This document shows, in pieces, positions 8,830-17,709 of a stretch of DNA of 64,000 nt (its first letter is position 1; each line of letters begins with the position of its first letter). The position numbers and the translations under genes were made by a program. The stretch is taken from positions 744,001-808,000 of the forward strand of contig NZ_LLWK01000038.1 in the NCBI RefSeq assembly GCF_001529295.1, written 5' to 3'. The stretch is from Flavobacterium sp. TAB 87 (GTDB taxonomy: Bacteria > Bacteroidota > Bacteroidia > Flavobacteriales > Flavobacteriaceae). The notes below the pieces were generated by a model that saw only the letters and a list, made by a program, of their open reading frames with translations, made no database searches and had not been told where the DNA came from.

Positions 8830-8837
8830 TACCTTTG
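8830..8837 (+). promoter_or_regulatory. Bacteroidetes -7 box for coaX
   Basis: TACCTTTG matches TAnnTTTG exactly and lies 19 bp before the coaX ATG. I see no clear TTG -33 element at the usual distance. Confidence 0.5.
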
Positions 8838-8856
8838 CCAAAGCAAATATTTAAAT

Positions 8857-9591
8857 ATGATTTTAGCAATTGATGTGGGTAATACCCGAATTAAAGCAGC
8901 TGTTTTTGAGGATACTAGTCTTTTAGAAGTTTTTGTTTTTGACGCGATTGAGCTCGAAAAAAAAATTGAAAATATTTTAAAAAAATTTCGAAAGACTACA
9001 GTTTTGATGGTTGCTTCGGTTGGGAAAATAGAAAAACACGCTTTTTTGGCTTTCGAAAAACAACTCACCGTTCATTTTATCACACATAAGGATATTTTCC
9101 CCTTTCAAAACAAATACGAAACACCTACCACATTAGGAATTGATCGAATGGTATTGGCTGCTGGAGCTACTTTGTTATATCCAAAGCAAAATAGATTAGT
9201 GATCGATGCAGGTACTTGCGTGACCTACGATTTTATAGATGCGGAAGATAATTATCTAGGCGGCGCCATTGCGCCAGGTTTGCGACTGCGTTATGAAGCG
9301 CTACACAATTACACGGCAAGATTACCATTGTTGCACCTTGAAGAACCACAAAGTTTTATAGGAAATTCAACCAATCAATCGATTCATTCCGGAATAGTGA
9401 ACGGATTTATCTATGAGATAGATGGTTTTGTAGTCGAATATGCCACTTCTTTTTTAAATTTTATAATAATTTTAACGGGTGGAGATTCAGATTTTTTGGC
9501 TAAACGATTAAAAAATACCATATTTGCCAATTCAAATTTCCTTTTAGAAAGTTTGAATCAATTATATCTATACAAAATCAACAATGATTAA
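8857..9591 (+). CDS. coaX: Type III pantothenate kinase
   Basis: The true start is ATG 8857; the frame upstream overlaps the tRNA and is not coding. The 244-residue protein begins MILAIDVGNTRIKAA, the phosphate-binding DxGNT motif of the ASKHA fold. It continues with GIDRMVLAAGA and DAGTCVTYDFID, the GxDR and D-A-G-T motifs of CoaX, then GGAIAPGL and a C-terminal TGGD. It phosphorylates pantothenate with ATP in the first step of coenzyme A synthesis and is cytosolic. The next gene overlaps its stop by 8 bp, so coaX heads a co-transcribed envelope gene set. Confidence 0.97.
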   Translation: MILAIDVGNTRIKAAVFEDTSLLEVFVFDAIELEKKIENILKKFRKTTVLMVASVGKIEKHAFLAFEKQLTVHFITHKDIFPFQNKYETPTTLGIDRMVLAAGATLLYPKQNRLVIDAGTCVTYDFIDAEDNYLGGAIAPGLRLRYEALHNYTARLPLLHLEEPQSFIGNSTNQSIHSGIVNGFIYEIDGFVVEYATSFLNFIIILTGGDSDFLAKRLKNTIFANSNFLLESLNQLYLYKINND

Positions 9592-10828
9592 AAAAATTCT
9601 TATAGGCACTTTTTTGCTCGTGTCTCTTGTTTCTTTTGCTCAAGAAGGAACTTCTTCCCCTTATTCTTATTTTGGTATTGGTGATATTCGGTTCAAAGGA
9701 TCATTAGAAACACGCTCGATGGCTGGAGTAGGAGTAGAAATGGATAGTATTCACTTAAATATTCAGAATCCAGCGAGCTATTCTGCTTTAAAGTTAACCA
9801 CTTTTGGGGTGGGAGCCTCTTATTCAAGTACGACACTAAAAACAGATAAAGAAAGCGTGGGCACAAATCGATCTACTTTCGATTATTTAGCTGTTGGTGT
9901 TCCAATGGGTAAATTCGGAATGGCGTTTGGTTTGATTCCATATTCTTCAGTGGGATACCGCATCGAATCGATATCGAACGATCCAACAATCGCAAGTAAA
10001 AGAAACGATGGTTCTGGAGGATTAAGTAAAGTATTTTTAGGCCTTGGTTATATGATAAAACCGGGATTCTCTATAGGAGCTGATATTCAATATGGTTTTG
10101 GTAAAATAGAGTCGACTAGTTTAGAATTTATTCCGACTGTTCCAGTTGGAACGCGACAAAAAAATCGATCGGAATTATCTGGAGTTAATTTTAATGTGGG
10201 CGCCATGTACGAAACAAAAATTAACACCAAATTAAATTTGTACGGAAGCGCTAGTTACGGATTCGCTGCAAATCTTAATTCTGACAATATGCGTCAAATT
10301 TCAACTTTTGACTCTAATAACTTTATATTAGATAGTTTGCCTACAATGCGCTCGAAAGTCGGACTTAAAATTCCAGGAAAAATAAGTCTTGGTGCAGGTA
10401 TTGGTGAAAAAAGAAAATGGTTAATAGGTACGCAACTTACTTTTCAAGGAGCTTCAGATTTTGATGACAACTTGGGAACTGCGCCGTCTACAGATGTGAT
10501 TTATAAAAGCTATGCTAAATATGCCGTTGGAGGATATTATATTCCAAACTACAATTCATTTTCAAGCTATTTTGAAAGGATTGTTTACCGTGGAGGATTT
10601 AGATATGAGAAATCTGGATTAATTATTAATTCGGAAGATATTAACGATATCGCTCTTACCGTTGGAGCTGGATTTCCTATTACTGGAGTGTTCTCTAACG
10701 TTAATTTAGGATTAGAAGTAGGTAAAAAAGGAACTACTAACTCTGGATTGATACAAGAAAATTATTTTAATGTAAGTATCGGTTTTTCACTTAACGACAA
10801 GTGGTTTAGAAAGAGTAAATTTGATTAA
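9584..10828 (+). CDS. FadL-like outer-membrane beta-barrel protein
   Basis: This 414-residue protein has a signal peptide (MIKKILIGTFLLVSLVSFAQ). It then has SSPYSYFGIGDI and AGVGVEMDSIHLNIQNPAS, an N-terminal plug-like segment of the type seen in FadL/OmpP1 and PorV-like proteins (GMGGA...NPA). The rest alternates Gly/aromatic-rich strands such as GLGYMIKPGFSIGADIQYGF. The ATG overlaps the coaX stop by 8 bp. The protein should sit in the outer membrane. Whether it moves hydrophobic substrates or is a secretion accessory cannot be told from sequence. Its steady company with coaX and lptC suggests a conserved envelope role. Confidence 0.78.
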   Translation: MIKKILIGTFLLVSLVSFAQEGTSSPYSYFGIGDIRFKGSLETRSMAGVGVEMDSIHLNIQNPASYSALKLTTFGVGASYSSTTLKTDKESVGTNRSTFDYLAVGVPMGKFGMAFGLIPYSSVGYRIESISNDPTIASKRNDGSGGLSKVFLGLGYMIKPGFSIGADIQYGFGKIESTSLEFIPTVPVGTRQKNRSELSGVNFNVGAMYETKINTKLNLYGSASYGFAANLNSDNMRQISTFDSNNFILDSLPTMRSKVGLKIPGKISLGAGIGEKRKWLIGTQLTFQGASDFDDNLGTAPSTDVIYKSYAKYAVGGYYIPNYNSFSSYFERIVYRGGFRYEKSGLIINSEDINDIALTVGAGFPITGVFSNVNLGLEVGKKGTTNSGLIQENYFNVSIGFSLNDKWFRKSKFD

Positions 10829-10873
10829 TTCATTTTCTAAATTGGCGTGAATTTAAATGTGTTACATTTACAA

Positions 10874-11431
10874 ATGATTCAACTAAAAAATATCAGAATA
10901 CCTACACTTGTCACAGCTCTTGCTGTGACACTGTTTTTTGGTTGCGAGAGTAATTTTAAAGATGTTCAGAAAATAAACTACAGTGAGTTTGTACCTGCAA
11001 GTGACGCGGATACAGTCGATGTAAAATATACTGATTCTGGTCGAATTACAGGCGTTCTTAAAAGCCCTAAAATGCTAGATTATGCTACCGTAGCTTTTCC
11101 GTTTACCGATTTTCCAAAAGGTATTGATGTTACTTTGTATGATAAAAAAGGAAAACGTACCTTTATTGTCGCTAATTATGCTGTTTCTTACAAACAAACC
11201 GGCATAATTGATTTGCAAGGAAACGTAAGAATTAGTTCTGAAGCAGGGCAAAAATTAGAAACCGAACAGCTGTTTTTTGATCAAAAAAACGAATGGTTTT
11301 ACACCGAAAGAAAATTTAAATTGACTGATAATACGAAAGGTGTTTCGTATGGTCAAGGAATAGATTTTAGTAAAGATTTTAAAATTATTAATTCGCAACG
11401 CGTCAGTGGCGAGTTAGAAACAAAAGAGTAA
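10874..11431 (+). CDS. lptC: LPS-export protein LptC (lipoprotein-like)
   Basis: ATG 10874 is chosen over the upstream GTG at 10847. It gives 185 residues with a hydrophobic N-terminus ending LFFGC, so it may be lipidated rather than simply membrane-anchored. The rest has the LptC/OstA-like beta-jellyroll pattern (SGRITGVLKSPKMLDY; IVANYAVSYKQTGIIDLQG; LETEQLFFDQKNEWFYTE). LptC receives LPS from the LptBFG ABC transporter and passes it to LptA. No other lpt gene is in the window, but the FadL-like barrel upstream and the CorC homologue downstream form a conserved-looking cluster. Confidence 0.85.
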   Translation: MIQLKNIRIPTLVTALAVTLFFGCESNFKDVQKINYSEFVPASDADTVDVKYTDSGRITGVLKSPKMLDYATVAFPFTDFPKGIDVTLYDKKGKRTFIVANYAVSYKQTGIIDLQGNVRISSEAGQKLETEQLFFDQKNEWFYTERKFKLTDNTKGVSYGQGIDFSKDFKIINSQRVSGELETKE

Positions 11432-11435
11432 TATT

Positions 11436-11630
11436 ATGCGCTATTTAAAATATACAACGTATGTTTATTTGTTTTTTGGGGTTTTTTTCCTCTACGATGG
11501 TTTTGTAAAAGTATCGCATGAAGATACAACGTACTGGCTTAGTTTTGCTATTGCAGTAGTAGCCATTTCGATGTTCTTCTTTAGAAAAAGATTTGCCAAG
11601 AAAATGGAAGATCGCAACAAAAAACCATAA
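11436..11630 (+). CDS. Small two-span membrane protein
   Basis: A 64-residue protein starts 4 bp after lptC and ends 4 bp before the CorC-type gene, which strongly supports it as a real operon member. It has two hydrophobic segments (about residues 7-23 and 32-48) and a basic C-terminal tail (RKRFAKKMEDRNKK) expected in the cytoplasm. I do not recognise a family. Its position suggests a role linked to either the envelope or the CBS-domain transporter. Confidence 0.75.
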   Translation: MRYLKYTTYVYLFFGVFFLYDGFVKVSHEDTTYWLSFAIAVVAISMFFFRKRFAKKMEDRNKKP

Positions 11631-11634
11631 ATAA

Positions 11635-12894
11635 ATGGAAATTAGTATTATCGTACTATGTTTGTTTTTTTCTGCTTTTTTCTCAGGAATGGAAATTGCT
11701 TTTATTTCTTCAAATAAAATCTATTTAGAAATTGAGAAAAAACAAGACAATTTCCTGTCCAAAATATTAACCAGACTTACAGCAAAACCATCCAAGTTTA
11801 TTGCTGCGATGCTTATTGGTAATAACGTGGCGCTCGTTATTTACGGGTTTTTTATGGGGGATTTAATTTTAAAATGGATCGTTTCTTCCGGATATGAGTT
11901 TTCAGAATTTACAGCTTTACTAATTCAAACCGTAATATCTACGTTTGTCGTCTTGTTAACAGCCGAATTTTTTCCGAAAGTCTTTTTTCAGATTTATGCC
12001 AATAGTTTAATTAAGATTTTTGCTATTCCTGCTTACATTTTTTACCGTCTTTTTTACTATCTCTCCACATTTTTTATTTGGGTTTCTGATTTTTTTCTGA
12101 GAAAATTTTTCAAAACTGAAGGAGATCAAGTGCAGTTGTATTTTTCGAAAGTAGAATTAGGCAATTACATTACCGAACAAATGAGTTCTGTTGAAGACAA
12201 CGAAGAGGTTGATTCTGAAATTCAAATTTTTCAAAATGCATTGGAGTTTTCAGGTGTAAAGGCAAGAGATATTATGACGCCTCGTACCGAGATTTCTGCG
12301 GTTGATATATCAGACTCTGTATCTGAACTTAGAGAAATCTTTGTAGAAACAGGCTATTCTAAAATATTGATCTGCAATGAAAGTTTAGATGATATTGTGG
12401 GCTACGTACACTCTTTTGACTTATTTAAAAAACCCAAGACGATTCAATCTATCTTAATGTCGGCAGAATTTGTTCCTGAAACAATTTTTATAAAAGATGT
12501 ACTTAATATATTGATTAAGAAACGTAAAAGTGTTGCTATCGTTTTAGATGAGTATGGTGGAACGTCGGGAATAATAACGGTAGAAGATATTGTAGAAGAG
12601 CTTTTTGGAGAAATTGAAGACGAACATGATTCTGACGAGGAATTAATCGAGAAAGAAATTAAAGAGGGCGAATATCTATTTTCAGCTCGATTGGATGTGG
12701 AGTATTTAAATGAAACGTACAAACTAGATATTCCAGAAGAAGATTCATACGGTACTTTAGGAGGGTTTATTGTGGATCACACCAAAGAAATTCCGCAAAT
12801 AGGTGAAGAAATTACAATAGGAAATTATCACTTTATCATAGAAGAAGCCATAAATAAGCGTGTCGAATTGGTTCGAATGACAATAAAAGAGTGA
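11635..12894 (+). CDS. CNNM/CorC-type hemolysin-family protein (DUF21-CBS-CBS-CorC)
   Basis: This 419-residue protein opens with a DUF21/CNNM membrane domain (FFSAFFSGMEIAFISSNK, with further spans to about residue 150). A CBS pair covers about residues 205-320 and includes the hallmark RDIMTPRTEI and VVLDEYGGTSGIITVEDIVEE-like strings. It ends with a CorC_HlyC domain (YGTLGGFIVDH). Relatives take part in Mg2+/Co2+ homeostasis; the older name hemolysin is misleading. It follows the small membrane gene by 4 bp. Confidence 0.95.
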   Translation: MEISIIVLCLFFSAFFSGMEIAFISSNKIYLEIEKKQDNFLSKILTRLTAKPSKFIAAMLIGNNVALVIYGFFMGDLILKWIVSSGYEFSEFTALLIQTVISTFVVLLTAEFFPKVFFQIYANSLIKIFAIPAYIFYRLFYYLSTFFIWVSDFFLRKFFKTEGDQVQLYFSKVELGNYITEQMSSVEDNEEVDSEIQIFQNALEFSGVKARDIMTPRTEISAVDISDSVSELREIFVETGYSKILICNESLDDIVGYVHSFDLFKKPKTIQSILMSAEFVPETIFIKDVLNILIKKRKSVAIVLDEYGGTSGIITVEDIVEELFGEIEDEHDSDEELIEKEIKEGEYLFSARLDVEYLNETYKLDIPEEDSYGTLGGFIVDHTKEIPQIGEEITIGNYHFIIEEAINKRVELVRMTIKE

Positions 12895-13002
12895 TTATTT
12901 TTAGAAAATAGAAAAATCTTTTAAAATAAAACAGTACTTGTATTATTATTAAGTAGATAATTGTATTTTCGCAAACTGAATATCAAATTAACAACAATAA
13001 AA

Positions 13003-15099
13003 ATGGCAGTTTTAGAAAAAATTAGACAGCGTTCCGCTTTATTGATAGGGGTTATTGCAGTTGCATTATTTGCTTTTATCATTCAAGATCTTATTGGTAA
13101 CGGAACATTAAGTCAAAGTTCAAAAGATGTAGGAAGTATCAATGATAAAGATATTTCATTTGAAGATTTTAGAGTAAAAGTAACGAATGTTGAAAAAAGT
13201 GGACAAGGAATTACGTCTACTGAAGCTGCAAACAGAGTTTGGGACCAAGAAGTTTCGGTTGCTTTATTAACTTCAGAATTTGATAAATTAGGTTTACAAG
13301 TTGGCGAAAAACACTTACTAGAAGTTTTAAAAACAGATCAAAATATTGGTGGAAACCCGATGTTTTTAAATGCTGCTGGAATGTTTGATGTAAATAAATT
13401 CAAAGAATTCTTTAAAAGCAATCCAGAGCAAGCGCAGTTTTTAAAAGATAGAGAAGCAGATGCTGAATTGAATGCAAAGTTCCAAATGTACAATACATTG
13501 GTAAAAGCAGGATTATACACTACAGTTGCTGAAGGTAAAATGCAATATGAAATGGAAGCTGGAAAAGCTAACTTTTCTTATGTTGCTGGTTTGTTTTCGT
13601 CTATAAAAGATAGTGATGTCAAAATTAGCGATGCTGATATTACTTCATACATGAAAAAAAACGAGAAAAAATTTAAAGCAGATGAATCTCGTGAAGTAGA
13701 ATATGTAGCAATTGAAGATAAACCTTCGACAGAAGATGTGTCAGATATTAAAGCAAAATTAAATTCTTTATTGAGCGGAAGTGTTGTTTACAACCAAGCT
13801 ACTGGTAAAAATGATACTTTAGCTGGTTTTAGAACTACAAAAAACATGTCTGAATTTGTGAACTCTAATTCAGATGTTCCTTACGATTCAACTTACATTG
13901 CTAAAAACAGTTTGCCAGCTGTAGATGCAGATAAATTATTCAATTTAGCTCCAGGAGAAATTTACGGACCTTATGTTTTTGGAAACTACATGTGTATTTC
14001 TAAATCATTAGGTAAAAAAAGTGGTGTGAATGTAAAAGCAAGTCATATTTTGATTAGCTATGAAGGTACTCAAGTTCCAAACCAAAAAGAAAAAAGAAGT
14101 AAAGAGGAAGCAAAAGCAAAAGCAGAAGAAGTTCTATCTCAAGTAAAAGCAAATCCAGACAGTTTTTTAATGTTAGCATTTACTGCATCTGATGATTCTT
14201 CGGCACAACAAGGTGGTGATTTAGGTTATTTCGGACCAAACCAAATGGTAAAGCCATTTAATGATTTTGTATTTAATAATTCGATTGGAAGCATTGGTTT
14301 AGTAGAAACGCCTTTTGGTTTTCATATCATTAAAGTAACAGACAAACAAGACGGAATTCGCTTGGCAACTGTTGCTCAAAAAGTACAAGCTTCTGAAAGC
14401 ACGTCGGACAGAATATTTACACAAGCAACTAAATTTGAAATGGCTGCTGCTGATAAAGATTTTAACGCGACTGCAAAAGAAATGAAATTAACTGTTGCTG
14501 CTCCAGTAACTTTAAAACCAATGGACGAGCGTTTTGGACCTATTGGAAATCAAAGAACGTTAGTGAGATGGGCTTTTGATAAAGAAACAAGCACTGGTGA
14601 TGTAAAACGTTTTGAAGTAGCAAACGTAGGTCACGTTATTGCTAAATTGAAAAAAGTAAATAAAGAAGGTTTAATGCCTGTAGATCAAGCACGACCTTTT
14701 GTAGAGCCAATTTTAATTAAAGAGAAAAAAGCAGAAATGCTTAAAGCTAAAATGAAAGGAACTTCTATGGACGCTGTTGCTAAAGCGGCGGGAACTACAG
14801 TCTTACAAGCTACAGATGTTACTTTGGCAAATCCAATGTTGACTGGTGTAGGTTTTGAGCCTAAAGTAGTGGGAACTGCTTTTGCTTTGGCAGCAAACAA
14901 AATGTCTACTCCAATTGAAGGTACAACAGGGGTTTATGTAGTGCAAACAAAAAGTGTTGTTAAAGCACCTGCTTTAAAAGACCACGCTTCGTACGTAGCT
15001 TCTTTAAATTCGCAAAATGCTTCACAAGCGGGTAGAGTTCTTCCTGCATTGAAAGACAATGCGAAGATAAAAGATAACAGAAGTCAGTTTAATTACTAA
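13003..15099 (+). CDS. Membrane-anchored peptidylprolyl isomerase (PpiD/SurA-like)
   Basis: The frame opens at 12961, but the ATG at 13003 starts a standard MAVLEKIRQRSALLIG anchor and gives 698 residues. One membrane span (about residues 10-31) is followed by a SurA_N-type chaperone region. A parvulin (PPIC) domain lies near residues 345-450, with KASHILISYEG, DLGYFGPNQMV and ETPFGFHIIKV. A second, weaker foldase-like half completes the protein. It should help folding of proteins leaving the Sec channel in the periplasm. It stands alone between an intergenic promoter region and a strong terminator. Confidence 0.93.
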   Translation: MAVLEKIRQRSALLIGVIAVALFAFIIQDLIGNGTLSQSSKDVGSINDKDISFEDFRVKVTNVEKSGQGITSTEAANRVWDQEVSVALLTSEFDKLGLQVGEKHLLEVLKTDQNIGGNPMFLNAAGMFDVNKFKEFFKSNPEQAQFLKDREADAELNAKFQMYNTLVKAGLYTTVAEGKMQYEMEAGKANFSYVAGLFSSIKDSDVKISDADITSYMKKNEKKFKADESREVEYVAIEDKPSTEDVSDIKAKLNSLLSGSVVYNQATGKNDTLAGFRTTKNMSEFVNSNSDVPYDSTYIAKNSLPAVDADKLFNLAPGEIYGPYVFGNYMCISKSLGKKSGVNVKASHILISYEGTQVPNQKEKRSKEEAKAKAEEVLSQVKANPDSFLMLAFTASDDSSAQQGGDLGYFGPNQMVKPFNDFVFNNSIGSIGLVETPFGFHIIKVTDKQDGIRLATVAQKVQASESTSDRIFTQATKFEMAAADKDFNATAKEMKLTVAAPVTLKPMDERFGPIGNQRTLVRWAFDKETSTGDVKRFEVANVGHVIAKLKKVNKEGLMPVDQARPFVEPILIKEKKAEMLKAKMKGTSMDAVAKAAGTTVLQATDVTLANPMLTGVGFEPKVVGTAFALAANKMSTPIEGTTGVYVVQTKSVVKAPALKDHASYVASLNSQNASQAGRVLPALKDNAKIKDNRSQFNY

Positions 15100-15122
15100 G
15101 ATTCTCTGAAATTATAAAAGGT

Positions 15123-15160
15123 AAAAAAAGCCGAAACATATATTTGTTTCGGCTTTTTTT
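15123..15160. terminator. Bidirectional terminator between ppiD-like gene and GHMP kinase
   Basis: The 16-bp inverted repeat AAAAAAAGCCGAAACA / TGTTTCGGCTTTTTTT has a 6-nt loop. A's on one side and T's on the other let it serve both convergent genes, ending at 15099 and 15179. Confidence 0.9.
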
Positions 15161-15178
15161 ATTGAATAAATTTTTTGG

Positions 15179-16096
15179 TTATAAAAGTATCATTTCGTCG
15201 TAAGCCAAAACGGTATCGTAACCTTTGTCTGTAAAATATTGTTTTGGATTTTCTTTTGAGATAGCCATGACAAAATCGCCTCCCCATGCACCTAGGCTTT
15301 TAATTACCCCATCAAAATCAGAGAAAAAATGTTCTTTGACTGTGTGCAGTTCTAAAACATTACTCATAAAAATCTCGTGCTGCTGCAGGGTCTTAGCGAA
15401 ATCTTTTGCGGTCTCGGCAGTTAAGGTTTTTTCGGTGAGGTTGTTTATGGTGGCTATATTATGTGCTAAATTGTTGCTTTTGTGGTTGTAGTATGCGCTG
15501 ATGGCAGCTTTGCTACTTTGCTTTTTATTGAGGTAGATAAAGTGAATGTTAGCTGTAAAATCAGGTTCAAAACTGACGGTTGTAACTTTTGGTTCTCCAT
15601 CGATTAATTGATAAGTTATGGGCTTGTCGTTTTGCGCGCAAGCAATATCGTATCCACTGCCTCCAAAGCTATTTTTAAGCAGCGTAAACGCGTCAATTTT
15701 GGCCCATTGCGCTATGTTGTTTAATAGAGTGGAAGATGTGCCTAATCCCCATTTTCTAGGAAACGTAAGATGGGTTTCGACTTGATAGCCTTTTGCTGTT
15801 TTTATAAAATTTGGATCAAGTAAATACGCTTCGTGCAAAATGTTGATCAGCGTACTTTCGATGGTTTCTATTTCTGGTTTTTTGTTTGCTATGATGGCGT
15901 CAAAGGAAAAATTATTTTCGAACCAGATTGAACCGTCAAAATCGTAGCTTTTCCATTGAATTTGTTGATTTTCTCCAGGTGAAACCACTAAATTTTGTCC
16001 GGTTTTGGTGGGTAATGCCAAAGCAATTGCACCGTCTAAAACTAAGTATTCACCTGTAATTAGGAGTTTTCCGTTACTGTAATAAGTTTGTTGCAT
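15179..16096 (-). CDS. GYDIA-family GHMP kinase
   Basis: The frame extends to 16153 but crosses a palindromic repeat; the ATG at 16094-16096 (MQQTYYSNGKLLITGEYLVL) is the proper start and gives 305 residues. GHMP kinase features are the N-terminal GKLLITGEYLVLDGA, the phosphate loop GLGTSSTLL and the family-naming SGYDIACAQ. It lies directly downstream of HMG-CoA reductase on the same strand, so a mevalonate or phosphomevalonate kinase role in isoprenoid synthesis is likely. The exact substrate is not shown by the sequence. Confidence 0.88.
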   Translation of the reverse strand: MQQTYYSNGKLLITGEYLVLDGAIALALPTKTGQNLVVSPGENQQIQWKSYDFDGSIWFENNFSFDAIIANKKPEIETIESTLINILHEAYLLDPNFIKTAKGYQVETHLTFPRKWGLGTSSTLLNNIAQWAKIDAFTLLKNSFGGSGYDIACAQNDKPITYQLIDGEPKVTTVSFEPDFTANIHFIYLNKKQSSKAAISAYYNHKSNNLAHNIATINNLTEKTLTAETAKDFAKTLQQHEIFMSNVLELHTVKEHFFSDFDGVIKSLGAWGGDFVMAISKENPKQYFTDKGYDTVLAYDEMILL

Positions 16097-16107
16097 GTCG
16101 GTTTTTT

Positions 16108-16180
16108 TAGCCCCGGTAGCAGCGGCATCCTTTTGTGGCGGTGTTCGCCACAAAAGATACAGCGGATGACGGGATTAGCT
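16108..16180. repeat. Flavobacterium-type palindromic intergenic repeat
   Basis: This 73-bp unit starts TAGCCCCGGTAGCAGCGGCAT and ends AGCGGATGACGGGATTAGCT. In its centre is a perfect 11-bp inverted repeat, CTTTTGTGGCG (16130-16140) and CGCCACAAAAG (16146-16156), with a 5-nt loop. The flanks are conserved-looking and GC-richer than the surroundings. I recall near-identical elements scattered between genes in Flavobacterium genomes. It fills the space between the HMG-CoA reductase stop and the GHMP kinase start and would be transcribed as a hairpin. No second copy was noticed in this window. Confidence 0.75.
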
Positions 16181-16181
16181 A

Positions 16182-17507
16182 CTACAAAATAGTAGTTCGA
16201 ATTTCTTGAATATAATTAACAACGGCGCTATGAGAAACCGTGTGTTTTTTGAAGTGTTTTTGGATCAGAGCGCGTTCGTCGTCGGTTGCTTCAAATTGAT
16301 TGATGATGTTATTTAGGTGCATTTTCATGTGGCCTTCTTGTATACCAGTGGTTGTTAAGGAGCGTAAAGCAGCAAAATTTTGTGCTAAACCAGCTACGGC
16401 AACCACTTGCATTAATTCTGCTGCAGATGGTTTTTCGAGCATTTCTAAACTAAATTTCACGAGCGGGTGCAAGGAAGTTAATCCGCCAACTGTACCTAAA
16501 GCCAATGGAATGTCTAGCCAAAAAGTAAAAATATCGTTCTCGATTGTGGCATGTGATAAGCTAGAATATGATCCACTTCTGGCTGCGTAAGCATGTACGC
16601 CAGCTTCTACAGCTCGGAAATCATTTCCGGTAGCAAGTACGACCGCATCGACACCATTCATAATTCCTTTGTTGTGCGTCACCGCTCTAAATGGTTCTAT
16701 CTCGGCAATTTGAACGGCTTGAACAAATCGTTTGGCAAACTCGTGTGGATTTGTAATGTGTTTTTCTTCGAGTTCTGCGACGGGGCAAGACACTTCGGCT
16801 CTAACGATACAATTAGGAACGTAATTAGACAAAATACTCATAATTACCTCGACTCTTTCGTCGTTTTCTCTAAGCAGTTCGTATTGGTGCGCGTTTTCAG
16901 TAAGCGTCTTAGCAAATTGCTCCAAGCACGAATTGATAAAATTTGCACCCATGCTGTCCTTGGTGTCAAAAGTAGCATGCAATTGATAATAATTCGGGAG
17001 CGATTCGGTTTTGTCTTTAAGAACAATATCCAAAATTCCGCCACCGCGCTGTTGCATGTTTTTGGTTAAAGCCTGCGTATCCTCAAAGAATTTGGCTTTG
17101 GTTTGTGCAAAAAACAGATCTAAGTGCGACGCATCTCCACTATATAAAAAATGAACTTGTCCTATTTTTTCGGTGTTGAGAACCGTTGCTTTGAAACCGC
17201 CACGAGTTGCCCAAAATTTTGCCGACTTGGATGCTGCTGCCACAACCGAACTTTCTTCGATTGCCATCGGAATTGTTTTGTATTGCCCATTAATTAGGAA
17301 ATTTGGAGCAATACCAAGCGGTAAATAGAAATTGGTAATGGTGTTTTCGATAAACTCGTCATGCAGTTTTTGGGTTTTCTCGTCAGAATTCCAGTATTTT
17401 TGAAGTAAACGTATGGCTTCGTTTGGAGAGGAAAAGTACTGATTGGCGATCCAATCTATTTTTTCTTGTTTGGATAATTTTGAAAATCCAGCAACAGCGT
17501 TGTTCAT
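16182..17507 (-). CDS. mvaA: Hydroxymethylglutaryl-CoA reductase (class II type)
   Basis: The start is ATG 17505-17507; the codon labelled M two positions upstream is TTG. The protein has 441 residues. Motifs are EESSVVAAASKSAKFW, VLATGNDFRAVEAG, GTVGG and QEGHMKMH, the last with the catalytic His. The length and lack of a membrane domain fit the class II enzymes often labelled degradative. In Flavobacteria it is expected to work in the mevalonate pathway, reducing HMG-CoA to mevalonate. The adjacent GHMP kinase gene downstream supports that. Confidence 0.95.
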   Translation of the reverse strand: MNNAVAGFSKLSKQEKIDWIANQYFSSPNEAIRLLQKYWNSDEKTQKLHDEFIENTITNFYLPLGIAPNFLINGQYKTIPMAIEESSVVAAASKSAKFWATRGGFKATVLNTEKIGQVHFLYSGDASHLDLFFAQTKAKFFEDTQALTKNMQQRGGGILDIVLKDKTESLPNYYQLHATFDTKDSMGANFINSCLEQFAKTLTENAHQYELLRENDERVEVIMSILSNYVPNCIVRAEVSCPVAELEEKHITNPHEFAKRFVQAVQIAEIEPFRAVTHNKGIMNGVDAVVLATGNDFRAVEAGVHAYAARSGSYSSLSHATIENDIFTFWLDIPLALGTVGGLTSLHPLVKFSLEMLEKPSAAELMQVVAVAGLAQNFAALRSLTTTGIQEGHMKMHLNNIINQFEATDDERALIQKHFKKHTVSHSAVVNYIQEIRTTIL

Positions 17508-17536
17508 TATCAATTGATTAAATTCGTAGTGAGTTG

Positions 17537-17544
17537 CAAAGATA
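17537..17544 (-). promoter_or_regulatory. -7 box for the HMG-CoA reductase operon
   Basis: CAAAGATA on the plus strand reads TATCTTTG on the minus strand, an exact TAnnTTTG, 29 bp before the ATG. Confidence 0.5.
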
Positions 17545-17709
17545 GAGTTTTACAACTTTTAATGCAGCCTTGTTTGTAATCTTATCCCTAAGTTCGTTTC
17601 GCTCCAATAATGTTTAGTTTATTTTTCCTTAACATTTAACACACAAAATATGCTATATGTGTTTTTTTTTCATTAAAATTGGGCTCTTTTTTAGATTTAA
17701 ATCAAAAGT

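Noticed and set aside
8682-8873. Open frame across the tRNA and the coaX promoter
   Set aside because: It overlaps tRNA-Phe and the TAnnTTTG box, and its protein has no resemblance to anything. The coaX ATG lies at 8857 in another frame.
15179-16153. Longer GHMP kinase start at 16153
   Set aside because: The extra 19 codons are translated from the palindromic repeat. The ATG at 16096 begins the conserved kinase sequence and has an A-rich leader.
16593-17069. 158-codon plus-strand frame inside mvaA
   Set aside because: It is fully antisense to a gene with intact motifs and is rich in Phe, Ser and Cys as expected of an antisense shadow.
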